Shown here: positions 47,526 to 57,421 of the stretch, piece after piece
How positions within the stretch are numbered: the stretch's first letter is position 1
How the letters are laid out: each line of letters opens with the position of its first letter
Assembly: GCF_000829435.1 (NCBI RefSeq)
Contig: NZ_JXRP01000022.1
Coordinates: forward strand, 62,001-126,000
From: Jeotgalibacillus soli
GTDB lineage: Bacteria; Bacillota; Bacilli; Bacillales; Jeotgalibacillaceae
Reading direction: 5' to 3'
Length of the DNA: 64,000 nucleotides
Program-made: the position numbers and the translations under genes
The notes under the pieces: generated by a model
What the model saw: only the letters and a program-made list of their open reading frames with translations
Database searches by the model: none
What the model was told of the DNA's origin: nothing

Positions 47526-47566
47526 GAGTGATGAACAAGTAAAGTATGATGCCTGCTAACGTCAAT

Positions 47567-48484
47567 TCAGTCGTGTTTTACTACAGAAGCATATGTGTTT
47601 TGCAACCCGTTCCAAATGTCCATTTCAGGTTTCCATTTTAAGAGATATCGTGCTTTTTTATTGTCAAGACAGCTATGCAGAATATCACCGGCTCTGCCGC
47701 TAGTGTAAGCTGATTCTATAGGTGCTTCTCGGATTGACTGCAGCATGCCAAATAGTTGATTGATGGAAACCTTCTGAGCCGTGCTGACTTGAATTGTTTC
47801 CTGGTCGCCATGGTCTATTGCCGCCATATTGGCACGCACAATATCCTTTACATGAATAAAATCTCTCGTCTGCTCTCCATTCCCATGAATGATCAGCGGA
47901 TGATTATGTTTTATCCGATCTAAAAAAATGGCGATAACCCCACCTTCTCCTTTGGCTGTTTGACGCGGACCATATACATTGGCAAAGCGAAGAATCGTGT
48001 AACGCAATCCAAACATCTGGTAATAATAACGGACATACGATTCCGCTGCCCACTTTGAAAGCCCATAGCCGGATACAGGATCTGGCTTTTCTTCCTCTGA
48101 AATAAGCAGCTTATCATTTAGTCCATACACTGCGGCGGTTGAAGCCATTATTATTTTTTTTACTGAAGCTTCTCTGCACGCGTCCAGCACCATTAGCGTA
48201 CCTGTAATATTAACAGCAGCATCATAAATAGGATCTGCTACTGAGCATGCTACATCAGCCTGAGCAGCTAAATGAAACACTAGGTCCGGTTTCACCTTTA
48301 AAATAATTTCTTTCGTTTGCTCTTTTCGAATATCTGCAAAATGAAAATGGGCTTCTTCCGGAATGAACTTCTCATTTCCGGAGCTTAAATTATCAATGAT
48401 ATGAACCTCTATACCTGACGCTAGTAATTCGTCTACCAAATGAGAGCCGATAAACCCTCCTCCACCAGTAACAACTGCCTTCAT
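47567..48484 (-). CDS. NAD-dependent sugar epimerase (UDP-glucose 4-epimerase type)
   Basis: A 305-residue extended SDR. The NAD motif GGGGFIGSHL is at residues 7-16 and the catalytic YGLSKWAAE (YxxxK) is near 144. ANVYGPRQ near 170 is typical of UDP-hexose epimerases/dehydratases. It probably interconverts UDP-sugars for cell-envelope polysaccharide. It stands alone. Confidence 0.9.
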   Translation of the reverse strand: MKAVVTGGGGFIGSHLVDELLASGIEVHIIDNLSSGNEKFIPEEAHFHFADIRKEQTKEIILKVKPDLVFHLAAQADVACSVADPIYDAAVNITGTLMVLDACREASVKKIIMASTAAVYGLNDKLLISEEEKPDPVSGYGLSKWAAESYVRYYYQMFGLRYTILRFANVYGPRQTAKGEGGVIAIFLDRIKHNHPLIIHGNGEQTRDFIHVKDIVRANMAAIDHGDQETIQVSTAQKVSINQLFGMLQSIREAPIESAYTSGRAGDILHSCLDNKKARYLLKWKPEMDIWNGLQNTYASVVKHD

Positions 48485-48952
48485 ACTCCAAACTCCTTTT
48501 ATCCTTTTTGTATTCTATGATGATTATTTCAAGGCGTACAAGTCATCTATCACAAAACAATGAAAAAAGGATAATTAACTGAAGCACCCTATAGGAAAGT
48601 AAATAATAGGAAAGGTAAATTGGAAGAATGAAGGAGTGGTCTATTAATCTTATTTCACAAAACTTTATCGCATACAAAACATATACAGAAATAACAAAAA
48701 TTAAGTAATATTAGCTTTTTAAATATCAAATATGTACTCGATACCAAAAATATGATGAAAACGGTAAACAATCTCTAGGTTCTCAATGAAGGTGACGAAC
48801 AGATCAAACTTATTTGCAAAATGAAAAAAGGCAGAATGCTTTTCAGCACGCTGCACTTTATCTTAATCAATTAAACTGGACTAGAATAGTACCGTACGGA
48901 CGATAATTCAGATCTCCGAATAAATGTTTTCAGTTCGCCATTGGATGACCTA
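48485..48952. other. Gene-free spacer, about 470 bases
   Basis: AT-rich, with stops in all frames. I recognise no RNA, repeat or gene remnant. Confidence 0.4.
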
Positions 48953-49603
48953 TCAAACGGTCTTTTCGTTCTCTTCGTCCCATACTTTATTTAATACTTG
49001 AAGAAATGCTTCACTCGGCTGCGCACCGGATACCGCATACTTTTGTTGGAACACAAAGAAAGGAACACCGCTAATCCCAATTCTGCCCGCTTCCTGGACA
49101 TCGTTTTGAACATGCTCTTTGTAGTTGTCTGATCCCAAAACAGCAAGTGCTTTTTCTTGATCAAGCCCGACTTCGGATGCAAGCCTGGCAAGGGTTTCAT
49201 GATCTCCTATGTGAAGCGAATCCGTAAAGTAAGCCTTTAATAGACGCTCGGTAAGTTCTTTCATTTTTCCTTGCTCCGCTGCATAATGAGCCAAACGATG
49301 CGCGTCATACGTATTTGTATGAATCATTCTATCAAAATAATAATCCAGCCCAACCTCTTTTGCTTGCTGAGCGACTTGTTCATTCATTGTTTTTGCTTTT
49401 TCACGGCTCATGCCGTATTTTCCTGCAAGGACATCATGAACATCTTGATCAGGATCACGTTTTGCATTCGGATCAAGCTGGAAGCTCTTATACACAACCT
49501 CAACTTCATCACGATGTGAAAATTGAGAGAGGGCTTCTTCAAATCTGCGTTTTCCTATATAACAAAACGGACATACATAATCGGACCAAATTTCTACTTT
49601 CAT
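48953..49603 (-). CDS. FrnE-like DsbA-family thiol oxidoreductase
   Basis: 216 residues of the DsbA/2-hydroxychromene-2-carboxylate isomerase superfamily, FrnE branch: IWSDYVCPFCYIGKRRFEEAL with CPFC at about 11-14, DAHRLAHYA near 97 and GVPFFVFQQKYAVSGAQP near 176. It is cytoplasmic (no signal) and probably a disulfide oxidoreductase or isomerase. The ATG at 49603 has AGGAGTG. It lies just downstream of an hxlR gene and a pirin remnant, a set often linked to electrophile or thiol stress. Confidence 0.92.
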   Translation of the reverse strand: MKVEIWSDYVCPFCYIGKRRFEEALSQFSHRDEVEVVYKSFQLDPNAKRDPDQDVHDVLAGKYGMSREKAKTMNEQVAQQAKEVGLDYYFDRMIHTNTYDAHRLAHYAAEQGKMKELTERLLKAYFTDSLHIGDHETLARLASEVGLDQEKALAVLGSDNYKEHVQNDVQEAGRIGISGVPFFVFQQKYAVSGAQPSEAFLQVLNKVWDEENEKTV

Positions 49604-49632
49604 CGAAAACACTCCTAAACTCTTTTTATACT

Positions 49633-49790
49633 TTAAGAGATTTTATCGAGAGAACCAAATTTTCCCTCTTGATCATCGCGACAGGCTTGTAGAATTTCTG
49701 CCATACTGCTCATCACAAAAGGGCCATATGCGACAATCTCTTCTTTTATTGGAACACTCAAGTATACAAGAATTTCCCATGCATAACCTT
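49633..49790 (-). pseudogene. C-terminal remnant of a pirin-family protein
   Basis: About 50 codons read VPIKEEIVAYGPFVM..MAEILQAC..DQEGKFG, the typical pirin C-terminus. The cupin core that should precede it is missing. It lies between frnE and hxlR on the same strand and suggests a deletion. Confidence 0.7.
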
Positions 49791-49803
49791 ATGCTTCCCA
49801 CTC

Positions 49804-50169
49804 TTAGTTAGCTGACTCATTTCTATCACCTTCATTAAGCTCGACTGTTTCCATATAATTTTTACCCCAGTTATACATTGATTCAAGAATAGGCATAAGT
49901 GTTTTTCCTTGTTCTGTCAAAGAATATTCTACTTTTGGAGGAACGACAGGGTAAACTTTACGATCTACAATAAGGTCTTCCTCAAGCTCTCTCAGCTGAT
50001 TTACAAGCATTCTCTGAGTAATTCCCGGCATTAACGACTTTAATTCTCCAAACCGTTTTGTCCCTTCTTTACCTAAATGCCATAAAATCAACATCTTCCA
50101 TTTACCACCTATAACAGAAAGCGTTAGCTCTTTTTCACAATTAAACATTTTATCTTGCATACGTGACAT
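49804..50169 (-). CDS. HxlR-family transcriptional regulator
   Basis: A 121-residue winged-helix regulator ([17 protein letters not shown], then [25 protein letters not shown]). Such proteins (HxlR, YodB) often sense aldehydes, quinones or disulfide stress through cysteines. Here the only cysteine is near residue 10 in FNCEKEL, the same place as the conserved sensor Cys of YodB/HypR. Start with GGAGGTGG. Confidence 0.92.
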   Translation of the reverse strand: MSRMQDKMFNCEKELTLSVIGGKWKMLILWHLGKEGTKRFGELKSLMPGITQRMLVNQLRELEEDLIVDRKVYPVVPPKVEYSLTEQGKTLMPILESMYNWGKNYMETVELNEGDRNESAN

Positions 50170-50200
50170 TTAATCCACCTCCAACTCTATTATAAATCAT

Positions 50201-50240
50201 AGTATACTTTTTAACACTATGTAAATCAAAAGTATGTACT
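50201..50240 (-). promoter_or_regulatory. hxlR promoter with overlapping inverted repeat
   Basis: Minus-strand TTGATT (50224-50229), 17 bases, TATACT (50201-50206). Arms AGTATACTTTT and AAAAGTATGTACT cover both promoter boxes, a layout expected for HxlR autorepression. Confidence 0.6.
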
Positions 50241-50423
50241 TACATAAGAAGTAATATTATTTTCTGACTCAATAAAGGGTAATAAAACGGATTCTAAATA
50301 AGACTTTTAGCAAATAAATCAACTCTATTCAGTCGTATAAATGTTCAAACCAGCATATGATGTTTCGATTATTTCTATAAAATTTCTCTTATCAGCAGCT
50401 TATCACAAAGGAGAATAAAACCC

Positions 50424-51683
50424 ATGTTTATTTACACAGTTAAACAAGGCGATTCATTGTTTTCGATCAGCTCAAAATACAATATTGCACTCGATACTCT
50501 TCGCCAGGCTAACGGATTAGTGGAAACGAACATTGTACAGGGGCAGGCCCTGCTTATTCCGATTTATACGTATATAGTTCAGCCTGGGGACAGCATTTAC
50601 TCCATTGCACAAATGGCGTATGTTTCGGTAGACCAGTTAACCGCTGCAAATCCCTCCATTAATCCAAATGCTCTGCAGCCGGGAAATCGAATTACAATTC
50701 CTGATATTTCGAATTACACCGCGAGCACATTAGGGTATTATGTTGTACGATCTCCACAATTGGACCAAGCGGTAATCAATGATTTTGCCCCCTACTTAAC
50801 GTATCTATCATTATTTGAGTACCATATCTACAATAATGGCTCTTTAAGTGATTTGAATGATTCTTTAGCTATTGAAACAATATGGAGCCGGCGTGTAACA
50901 CCTCTTGCAACGATTACGAACCTTACCGAAACTGGATTTAGTCCCCAGCTCGTAAGTCAGGTGCTCAATAACCCTGCTACGAGGCAAACCTTAATCAACA
51001 ATATTTCATATCTGCTTACAATAAAAGGATATGGAGGAGCAAACATTGATTTTGAAAATGTACTGGAACCAGACAGGAACCTCTTATCCGGCTTTCTTAC
51101 CGAACTAAAACAACGTCTTGCTCCAGCAAATCAACTATTAACGATAGCCGTTCCCCCAAAAACAAGTGAAGACATTCCATGGCTGCAGGGCTATGACTAT
51201 GGTGCAATTGGTTCTGTCGTTGATCTGATGTTTATTATGGCCTATGACTGGCATCACGGAGCAAGTGAGCCTGGACCAGTTGCCCCGATTAATGAGGTAA
51301 GAAATACGATTCAGTATGCATTAAACCAAATGCCTCGCGAAAAAATATTACTTGGCGTACCGCTTTACGGGTATAACTGGACGCTTCCTTATCAACCAGG
51401 GACGGTTGCACCCGGGATTTCCAATTTAGAAGCTACTCGGTTAGCTATGAGGTATCAGTCTCCAATACAATATTCAGAGGAATACCAGTCTCCCTTCTTT
51501 GAATATGTTGACGATCAAGGGCAAAGGCATATCGTTTGGTTTGAAGATGCACGAAGCATAGCCCGAAAAATGCTCCTTGTTCGTGAATATCGTCTTGAAG
51601 GGCTCGGTGCGTGGCAATTAACGCTTGGTTTTCCGCAAGGGTCATATTTGCTAACAAAATTTTTTCGTATTAGGAAGGTATAG
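50424..51683 (+). CDS. SleL/YaaH-type spore peptidoglycan glucosaminidase
   Basis: A 419-residue protein with two N-terminal LysM domains (YTVKQGDSLFSISSKYNI, residues 4-21, and YIVQPGDSIYSIAQMA from about 51) and a glycosyl hydrolase 18 domain from about 105. The catalytic DxxDxE motif appears as GYGGANIDFENV (about 210-215). YaaH/SleL proteins sit on spores and trim cortex muramic-lactam peptidoglycan during germination. There is no signal peptide, as in those proteins. RBS AAAGGAG. Confidence 0.93.
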   Translation: MFIYTVKQGDSLFSISSKYNIALDTLRQANGLVETNIVQGQALLIPIYTYIVQPGDSIYSIAQMAYVSVDQLTAANPSINPNALQPGNRITIPDISNYTASTLGYYVVRSPQLDQAVINDFAPYLTYLSLFEYHIYNNGSLSDLNDSLAIETIWSRRVTPLATITNLTETGFSPQLVSQVLNNPATRQTLINNISYLLTIKGYGGANIDFENVLEPDRNLLSGFLTELKQRLAPANQLLTIAVPPKTSEDIPWLQGYDYGAIGSVVDLMFIMAYDWHHGASEPGPVAPINEVRNTIQYALNQMPREKILLGVPLYGYNWTLPYQPGTVAPGISNLEATRLAMRYQSPIQYSEEYQSPFFEYVDDQGQRHIVWFEDARSIARKMLLVREYRLEGLGAWQLTLGFPQGSYLLTKFFRIRKV

Positions 51684-51915
51684 AATCAAGATCCGCCGGG
51701 GAATACACTTTCTCGGTGGAGATTTAAATAGAGGCGTGGGAAGCATTTAAGCTGTTGCTCAGCCATTATATGCTTTATTTAGCTCTAGAATAAAATTCTA
51801 TCAATATATTCCTTCCTGACTTGATCAATAAATAAAAAAGATTGTTATAAATAAAGATTGATATAAACAGTCTACTTAACTCTTAAATTAATTTCATTTT
51901 TTTAAAAAAATTTAA
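51684..51915. other. Spacer with one family 2 repeat stretch
   Basis: At about 51730-51780 GGCGTGGGAAGCATTTAAGC resembles the short repeats at 45540-45680. The rest is AT-rich with no gene signal. Confidence 0.45.
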
Positions 51916-52224
51916 TTATTTTGCTCTCGTATTTGTTTCACTAATATATACAGCAGTAAAATAATCAATAAGAAGTCCCGCAATTATAAGTGCTATTCCA
52001 AATGTAAAATCACCTCTCTTCTCATTTATCCCTGTTTTCTCAAGAAGATAAATAATCATACCAAGTGTCCCAAAGTATAAGAAAGAATTTTCTTGAAAAA
52101 TAATTATATTTAGGAAACATTGATTAATACCATAAATAAATCTAAAAAAAGATAATATCTCACAATTTCGCTTTCTTGAATAAATACTGTTACTACATGT
52201 TCGACCTATATAAAAAAGGAACAC
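51916..52224 (-). CDS. Possible small membrane protein
   Basis: The open frame has a believable second half with two hydrophobic segments (FLYFGTLGMIIYLLEK and GIALIIAGLLIDYFTAVYI) and a short charged loop between them. The first half looks non-coding, no RBS supports a start, and the upstream end overlaps the cwlJ terminator. It may be the remnant of a larger small-membrane-protein gene. Function unknown. Confidence 0.35.
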   Translation of the reverse strand: MFLFYIGRTCSNSIYSRKRNCEILSFFRFIYGINQCFLNIIIFQENSFLYFGTLGMIIYLLEKTGINEKRGDFTFGIALIIAGLLIDYFTAVYISETNTRAK

Positions 52225-52252
52225 CTGCCAACCAGGAAGTTCCCTTTTTTTA
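52212..52252 (-). terminator. cwlJ terminator
   Basis: GGAACTTCCTGG / CAGGTGTTCC stem followed by TTTTTT on the minus strand. Confidence 0.85.
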
Positions 52253-52296
52253 AAAAATATACCAAATTAACGATTGATAAAAGAGTAAGCTTAACC

Positions 52297-52734
52297 TCAC
52301 ATATAAACACTGTCACATGTTCCAGCTTCTGGTTCATAATAACAATGATTTTTAAATTGACCAGAAAAAGGTTGACCCCACCATGTTGGAGGGCATGGTG
52401 CATATGGATTAAAATACCAAAGAGCATATTTTGCTGGGTGTTGTCTCCAATACTTCAAATTTTTTTCCGCTAATCTTTTTTCAGTAGATCTCGCTCTGTT
52501 ATAAAATAGATTACCTTTTTGAACAGCTTCAAAAGAATAATTTCCTCCTTGTACTTGAAAAATGACTTCTGAAATTGTTCTTACATCTTTAAAGTCTAAA
52601 CAATCTGCTTTAGCACGATTCACAATTACATTTCCAACAAATAACATCCCTAGTTGTCCATCACCTTCGGCTTCCGCTCTCATCATCCTTGCCATTAAGG
52701 CAACGTCTGAACTTCGGTAATTTACTCGCGGCAT
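52297..52734 (-). CDS. cwlJ: CwlJ-type spore cell wall hydrolase
   Basis: About 145 residues with an SleB-type catalytic domain only: VALMARMMRAEAEGDGQLGMLFVGNVIVNRA (catalytic Glu in RAEAEG) and the C-terminal NPYAPCPPTWWGQPFSG. It lacks the peptidoglycan-binding domain of SleB, like CwlJ (about 142 residues). It acts in cortex breakdown on germination. The ATG at 52734 follows GGGGTG and is preferred to a GTG nine bases upstream. No gerQ is nearby. Confidence 0.9.
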   Translation of the reverse strand: MPRVNYRSSDVALMARMMRAEAEGDGQLGMLFVGNVIVNRAKADCLDFKDVRTISEVIFQVQGGNYSFEAVQKGNLFYNRARSTEKRLAEKNLKYWRQHPAKYALWYFNPYAPCPPTWWGQPFSGQFKNHCYYEPEAGTCDSVYM

Positions 52735-52743
52735 TTTTTTCAC

Positions 52744-53142
52744 CCCAAAAATATAGTATGAAAAAAAAACTACATTGATGTCATTTTTTTTATAAATTAA
52801 GAGTCCTTAGTTTTTAAATTAGATAAAAACTATGTCATTCTTTTTTATGCCCTTTTTTCAACTAAGCTGCCCTTTAACCCAGTAAATAAAAGTTCAACTA
52901 TTACAGCTAATCCTTCTTTGTTCTCAAATGAAAAATGAGCGTAACTCTTATTACAGGATTACATCCTTTTCTTATATAAGATTATCATTGTTTTAACATA
53001 TGAAATTAACTATTAGAAAATTCCCTCAAAAATTCAGGATAAAAGGTATGTTAAATAACTTCTGTTGATAGTTGATTAAGACGAACGATTATTCTATAAT
53101 ATGGAAAAAATATCAAATATAATGAAAGAATGAAGATTTCGT
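52744..53142. other. Spacer containing a probable TetR C-terminal remnant
   Basis: At 52845-52966 on the minus strand a frame reads FSFENKEGLAVIVELLFTG then LKGSLVEKRA and stops, the style of a TetR regulator's last helices. No DNA-binding part is present. The rest is AT-rich without features. Confidence 0.35.
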
Positions 53143-53585
53143 ATGAATACTCAAATAACTACGAAATTTAAAATACTAAAGCCAGCCAATGAGGTGTTTG
53201 AAACCATTGTAGATCCTATAAAAATAGGTCATTTTAGGTTCTATACGAGTTCTGAAAGATGGGAACAAGGCAAGACCGTCACATTGAGATATGACGAATA
53301 CGATGTAGACGCGGTTATAAATGTAGTAGCCGTCGAGAAAGATAAGAAAATCGTGTTTTCCTGGGGAGGGGAATATGATCAAGAAACGGTTGTTACCATT
53401 ACACTAAAAGAGTTGGATCATACAAGTACAAATATTGAAGTAAACGAATCAGGTTGGAAAGAAGATGACCCCGAAATAGTAAACAAAATGTTAGGACACA
53501 AAAAGGTTGGGTTTATACATTAACTTGTTTAAAAGGTTACGTAGAGAAGGGTGTTAATAATTTGAGAGCATCCTTAATTCATTAG
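53143..53585 (+). pseudogene. SRPBCC (AHSA1-type) protein with a late frameshift
   Basis: Residues 1-118 form an AHSA1/START-like ligand-binding domain (FKILKPANEVFETIVDP, KIVFSWGG, TSTNIEVNESGW). The open frame ends abnormally at 53523 with KVGFIH. Adding one A to the A5 run at 53500-53504 restores GWVYTLTCLKGYVE and NNLRASLIH and a stop at 53585, the normal family ending. It is either a real frameshift or a homopolymer sequencing error. A terminator follows. Confidence 0.8.
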
Positions 53586-53598
53586 TTAAATACAAAAA

Positions 53599-53629
53599 AG
53601 GACCACCAACGGGTCCTTTATTTTTTTTT
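53599..53629 (+). terminator. Terminator of the SRPBCC gene
   Basis: AAGGACC ACCAAC GGGTCCTT followed by a T-run of nine. Confidence 0.9.
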
Positions 53630-53776
53630 GATTAACTGAGCCTAGATAACAAAAGCCATTCATTCGTTTTTTCAATGATTGCCTATTCACTCTATTCATC
53701 GTAGAAACGATTGTCCATTGATGTAAAATATCGCTTAAAATCCCCATTAAATGCCTTTGTTACTATATCCAGTGAA

Positions 53777-55279
53777 CTAACCATAGACTAGCTCTTTTTC
53801 GCTGAGTCCAAGCGTCTCTGCTGTCGAAGTATGAATTTCGTGCAAAAGCTCTTGATTTTCCATTAGTGACACGCCGTAAGAAGGAATCATTTCTTTGATC
53901 TTTGGTTCCCACTCATTTAAATGTTGCGGGAAGCATTTATTGATTATCTCAAGCATAACATGAACAGCAGTAGAAGCACCTGGAGAAGCACCTAGTAATG
54001 CTGCAATCGAGCCATCAGCCGCAGTAATAACTTCGGTGCCAAATTGAAGCGTTCCTTTGCCGCCTTCTGCAGTATCTTTGATAACTTGTACACGTTGGCC
54101 AGCTTTTACTAAATCCCAATCCTCGCTTTTAGCGTTCGGGATAAACTCCCGCAACTCTTCCATGCGCTGTTCTTTCGATAACATAACTTGCTGGATCAGG
54201 TATTTTGTCAATGACATCTCTTTTGCGCCTGCCGCCAACATTGTTAAGGTATTATTCGGTTTTACAGAAGTGACTAAATCGAATATTGAACCTGTTTTTA
54301 AGAACTTTGGTGAGAAGCCGGCAAACGGTCCAAATAGTAACAATTTTTTATTGTCAATATATCTTGTGTCAAGATGCGGTACAGACATTGGAGGAGCTCC
54401 AACCTTAGCTTTGCCGTATACTTTTGCATGATGCTGCGCTACTACTTCCGGATTATTACATACCATAAATATTCCACTTACTGGGAATCCACCAATATGC
54501 TTCCCTTCAGGAATACCAGATTTTTGTAGTAAATGCAGGCTTCCGCCCCCGCCTCCGATAAAGACGAATTTAGCAGTATGGCGTTCTATGTTACCATTAT
54601 CGACATTACACACTTTTAATTCCCATGAGCCATCGCTAGTACGATTAATCTTATCAACACTATGTTTGTAGTTGATATCGACATTTTTATTCTTTAAGTG
54701 CTTAAACAACATACGTGTTAAAGCACCAAAGTTAACATCCGTACCAGTATCGATTTTTGTTGCCGCAATAGGTTCATTCGCTGGACGTTCTTGCATAATA
54801 AGCGGAATCCATTCCATCAGTTTTTCTGGGTTATCGGAAAATTCCATACCTTTAAACAGAGGATTGTTTAAAAGCGCTTCAAAACGTTTCCTTAAAAAAA
54901 CTACATTTTTTTCCCCTTGTACCATACTTATGTGAGGTAATGGCATGATAAAGTCTTGCGGATTATTAATCAGCTTGTTGTTTACAAGATAAGACCAAAA
55001 CTGCATTGAAACTTGGAACTGTTCATTAATTTTAATAGCTTTGCTAATATCTATAGATCCGTCAGATTTTTCGGATGTATAGTTAAGCTCGCACAGTGCA
55101 GAATGTCCCGTACCCGCATTATTCCATTCGTTAGAGCTTTCTTCTCCTGGTTTTGCAAGCTTCTCAAACACTTTGATTTCCCATTCTGGTGCTAACTCTT
55201 TCAGTAATGATCCCAAAGTCGCGCTCATGACTCCGCCACCAATTAAGATAACGTCTGTTTTTTTCTGTGCGTTGCTCAT
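53777..55279 (-). CDS. mqo: Malate:quinone oxidoreductase
   Basis: A 500-residue FAD enzyme that oxidises malate to oxaloacetate and passes electrons to menaquinone at the membrane. The FAD motif [17 protein letters not shown] is at the N-terminus, followed by the family block [19 protein letters not shown] near 50, with [11 protein letters not shown] near 265. I choose the ATG at 55279 (RBS AAGGATGG) because known Mqo proteins begin [10 protein letters not shown]. The gene stands alone. Confidence 0.95.
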   Translation of the reverse strand: MSNAQKKTDVILIGGGVMSATLGSLLKELAPEWEIKVFEKLAKPGEESSNEWNNAGTGHSALCELNYTSEKSDGSIDISKAIKINEQFQVSMQFWSYLVNNKLINNPQDFIMPLPHISMVQGEKNVVFLRKRFEALLNNPLFKGMEFSDNPEKLMEWIPLIMQERPANEPIAATKIDTGTDVNFGALTRMLFKHLKNKNVDINYKHSVDKINRTSDGSWELKVCNVDNGNIERHTAKFVFIGGGGGSLHLLQKSGIPEGKHIGGFPVSGIFMVCNNPEVVAQHHAKVYGKAKVGAPPMSVPHLDTRYIDNKKLLLFGPFAGFSPKFLKTGSIFDLVTSVKPNNTLTMLAAGAKEMSLTKYLIQQVMLSKEQRMEELREFIPNAKSEDWDLVKAGQRVQVIKDTAEGGKGTLQFGTEVITAADGSIAALLGASPGASTAVHVMLEIINKCFPQHLNEWEPKIKEMIPSYGVSLMENQELLHEIHTSTAETLGLSEKELVYG

Positions 55280-55299
55280 TAAAACCATCCTTATCCCCT

Positions 55300-55898
55300 A
55301 TATTTGTAAAAAAGATGTAAGTGCTCCTGCTTAGGTGTCCAAAAGCCAATCATGACCTAGGAATACAACTATTCTGTCTCAATTATAACTATATCATAGT
55401 CTAATATCATTATTTATAGATAAAAATTTCAACTATTCCCTATTATTAAAATATAGATTTTGTGAGAAATGAACATAAAACAATATTCCCCGTTAGATGA
55501 CAAGAATAATACGTGATTATTTATTCATCTTCAATTTCCGAATTTCAGCATAAAAACGTCTTTAGGCTAGAGGATAATTTCTCTACTTCTCAGTTTCGTG
55601 ATAACAAATATAAATTTTACTTACCATCATATTATCAACCATTTGAAAGCATAGTCTGTCTCCTTTACCATCTTCACCAACAGATATTAAGGTGTGGAGC
55701 ATTCCTTCATCTGATACATTACGGTTGTATCGGACAATATCATTCATTCCTAGTCTTCTTTATGTTTTTAGGATCTTTAGAGTCCATTCACCAATCTGAG
55801 TATTGTTAGATCGTGTAAAGGGTTCCTTGTATTGTTCCGGAAAACTGCACCTAATTGCTCTTCTGTAGATTTTATCTCTAGGCTATGTAAAGATAATT
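55300..55898 (-). other. Gene-free spacer with possible decayed coding sequence
   Basis: On the minus strand short frames with coding character follow each other, for example STEEQLGAVFRNNTRNPLHD and NDIVRYNRNVSDEGMLHTLI, separated by frameshifts. On the far side of the repeat at 55899, MNLINTRKPGVTDLDIDSDKL (about 56032-56094) reads into it. A gene may have been split by the repeat. I do not recognise the family. Confidence 0.3.
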
Positions 55899-56024
55899 GT
55901 TGATTGGAGCGGAAGGAGCGAGACTCCTGGGGGTAATGCGAGTCCGAGGGATACCCCGCAGGCGCATAGCGCCGAGGAGCGTCGGACCGCCCGCGGAAAG
56001 CGAGCGCCTGCAGCGGAAATCAAC
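55899..56024. repeat. 126-bp palindromic repeat (family 3)
   Basis: Same element as at 23544-23669, in the opposite orientation: GTTGATTGGAGCGG at one end and CAGCGGAAATCAAC at the other, interior GAGGAGCGTCGGACCGC and GCGGAAAGCGAGCGCC. Confidence 0.9.
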
Positions 56025-56220
56025 AGGCAAGTTTATCAGAGTCTATATCTAAATCCGTAACGCCAGGTTTTCTTGTATTAATCAAGTTCATAATAGTATC
56101 CAATTAATGCATATCTCCCTTCTTAACTCGTGCCTATAGAGGACGCAAATTTGCGTTTCCTTTAGTTGTAAAAAATAAGTTGAAATTTAGGGGGTTTTAT
56201 CATATTTTTAAAAAATAAGT

Positions 56221-56250
56221 TTGACACCTTTGAATGAGTCATGATATAAA
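56221..56250 (+). promoter_or_regulatory. Promoter of the aldolase gene
   Basis: TTGACA (56221-56226), an 18-base spacer and TATAAA (56245-56250), about 60 bases before the ATG. Confidence 0.65.
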
Positions 56251-56310
56251 GCATAAAAGCTAACAAATAAAATTGCTAATAAGCAGAGTAAACAGGGGGA
56301 CGTTACTACT

Positions 56311-57270
56311 ATGGAACATCACAGCAAAATTATAGACTGTACCATTCGTGATGGAGGTTTAGTTAACAATTGGGATTTCAGCATCGAATTTGTTCAGGAC
56401 TTGTATAATGGCCTAAGTGCAGCCGGTGTTGAATACATGGAAATCGGCTACAAAAATTCCGCTAAGCTTCTTAACGCAAAGGAGCCCAACCCATGGAGAT
56501 TTCTTGACGATCACTTCCTAAAAGAAATTATTCCCGAGAAAAAGTTCACGAAGCTATCTGCTCTAGTAGATATTGGACGTGTAGATCCTAGTGACATCCT
56601 TCCGCGTGAGGATAGTCTTTTAGATATGATTCGAGTGGCATGCTATATTCGTGAAGTGGATAAAGGGTTAGAGCTTGTAAAACTGTTTCATGATTTGGGC
56701 TATGAGACTTCACTCAACATTATGGCTTTATCGAGTGTACCTGAACATCAGCTTATTGAAGCGTTTGAAATGGTGAAAGAAAGTCCTGTGGATGTTGTTT
56801 ATATCGTTGATTCTTTTGGCAGCTTAGATCCTGCTGATGTTGTGCATCAAGTGAAAAAATTCCAATCAATGCTTCCTAACAAACAGCTTGGAATTCATAC
56901 ACATAACAACATGCAATTAGCATTCGCCAACACATTAGCTGCTTATCGAAATGGAGTAACCTTCCTTGATTCGTCTGTATATGGAATGGGACGTGCGGCC
57001 GGTAACTGTAACACAGAGCTTCTTGTTACCCATATACAAAAACCAAGCTATGAGATCAAGCCAGTTCTTGGTGTAATAGAAAAACATATGTTAGAAATGC
57101 GTCAAAACTGGGAATGGGGCTATATCATTCCTTACATGATCTCTGGTACACTTAATGAACATCCACGTGTCGCTATGGCTTATCGTGATAGTGCCGATCG
57201 TGATAAATTTGTCGATTTCTATGATAAAGTAACTTCTCCAGAAGCCTCTTTAGCGCCAGCATCAAAGTAG
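56311..57270 (+). CDS. HMGL-like aldolase-family protein
   Basis: A 319-residue TIM-barrel protein of the DRE metallolyase/HMGL family, close to 4-hydroxy-2-oxovalerate aldolase domains. The N-terminal IDCTIRDGGLVNNWDF holds the catalytic Arg-Asp pair; HTHNNMQLA near 197 supplies the metal histidines. It lacks the DmpG communication domain, and no dehydrogenase partner is adjacent, so the substrate is unknown. It has its own promoter, an AGGGGG RBS and a terminator. Confidence 0.87.
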   Translation: MEHHSKIIDCTIRDGGLVNNWDFSIEFVQDLYNGLSAAGVEYMEIGYKNSAKLLNAKEPNPWRFLDDHFLKEIIPEKKFTKLSALVDIGRVDPSDILPREDSLLDMIRVACYIREVDKGLELVKLFHDLGYETSLNIMALSSVPEHQLIEAFEMVKESPVDVVYIVDSFGSLDPADVVHQVKKFQSMLPNKQLGIHTHNNMQLAFANTLAAYRNGVTFLDSSVYGMGRAAGNCNTELLVTHIQKPSYEIKPVLGVIEKHMLEMRQNWEWGYIIPYMISGTLNEHPRVAMAYRDSADRDKFVDFYDKVTSPEASLAPASK

Positions 57271-57391
57271 GTTAGATGATGAAAGATCCTTCAATTGATA
57301 AGGTACCTTTCTGAATGCCGACAAACCAAATTCCCTAAAATTATAAAAAAAACTTGTAGACTAGCCTATTAAAGACTTTGTCTTCAAGCTG

Positions 57392-57421
57392 AAAAGAGCT
57401 GAATATACAGCTCTTTTTTAT
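57392..57421 (+). terminator. Aldolase gene terminator
   Basis: AAAAGAGCTG AATATA CAGCTCTTTT stem-loop running into a T-tract. Confidence 0.88.

Noticed and set aside
55513-55809. 98-codon plus-strand ORF
   Set aside because: Composition looks random (many Phe, Leu, His, Cys) and there is no RBS; the opposite strand has better coding sense.
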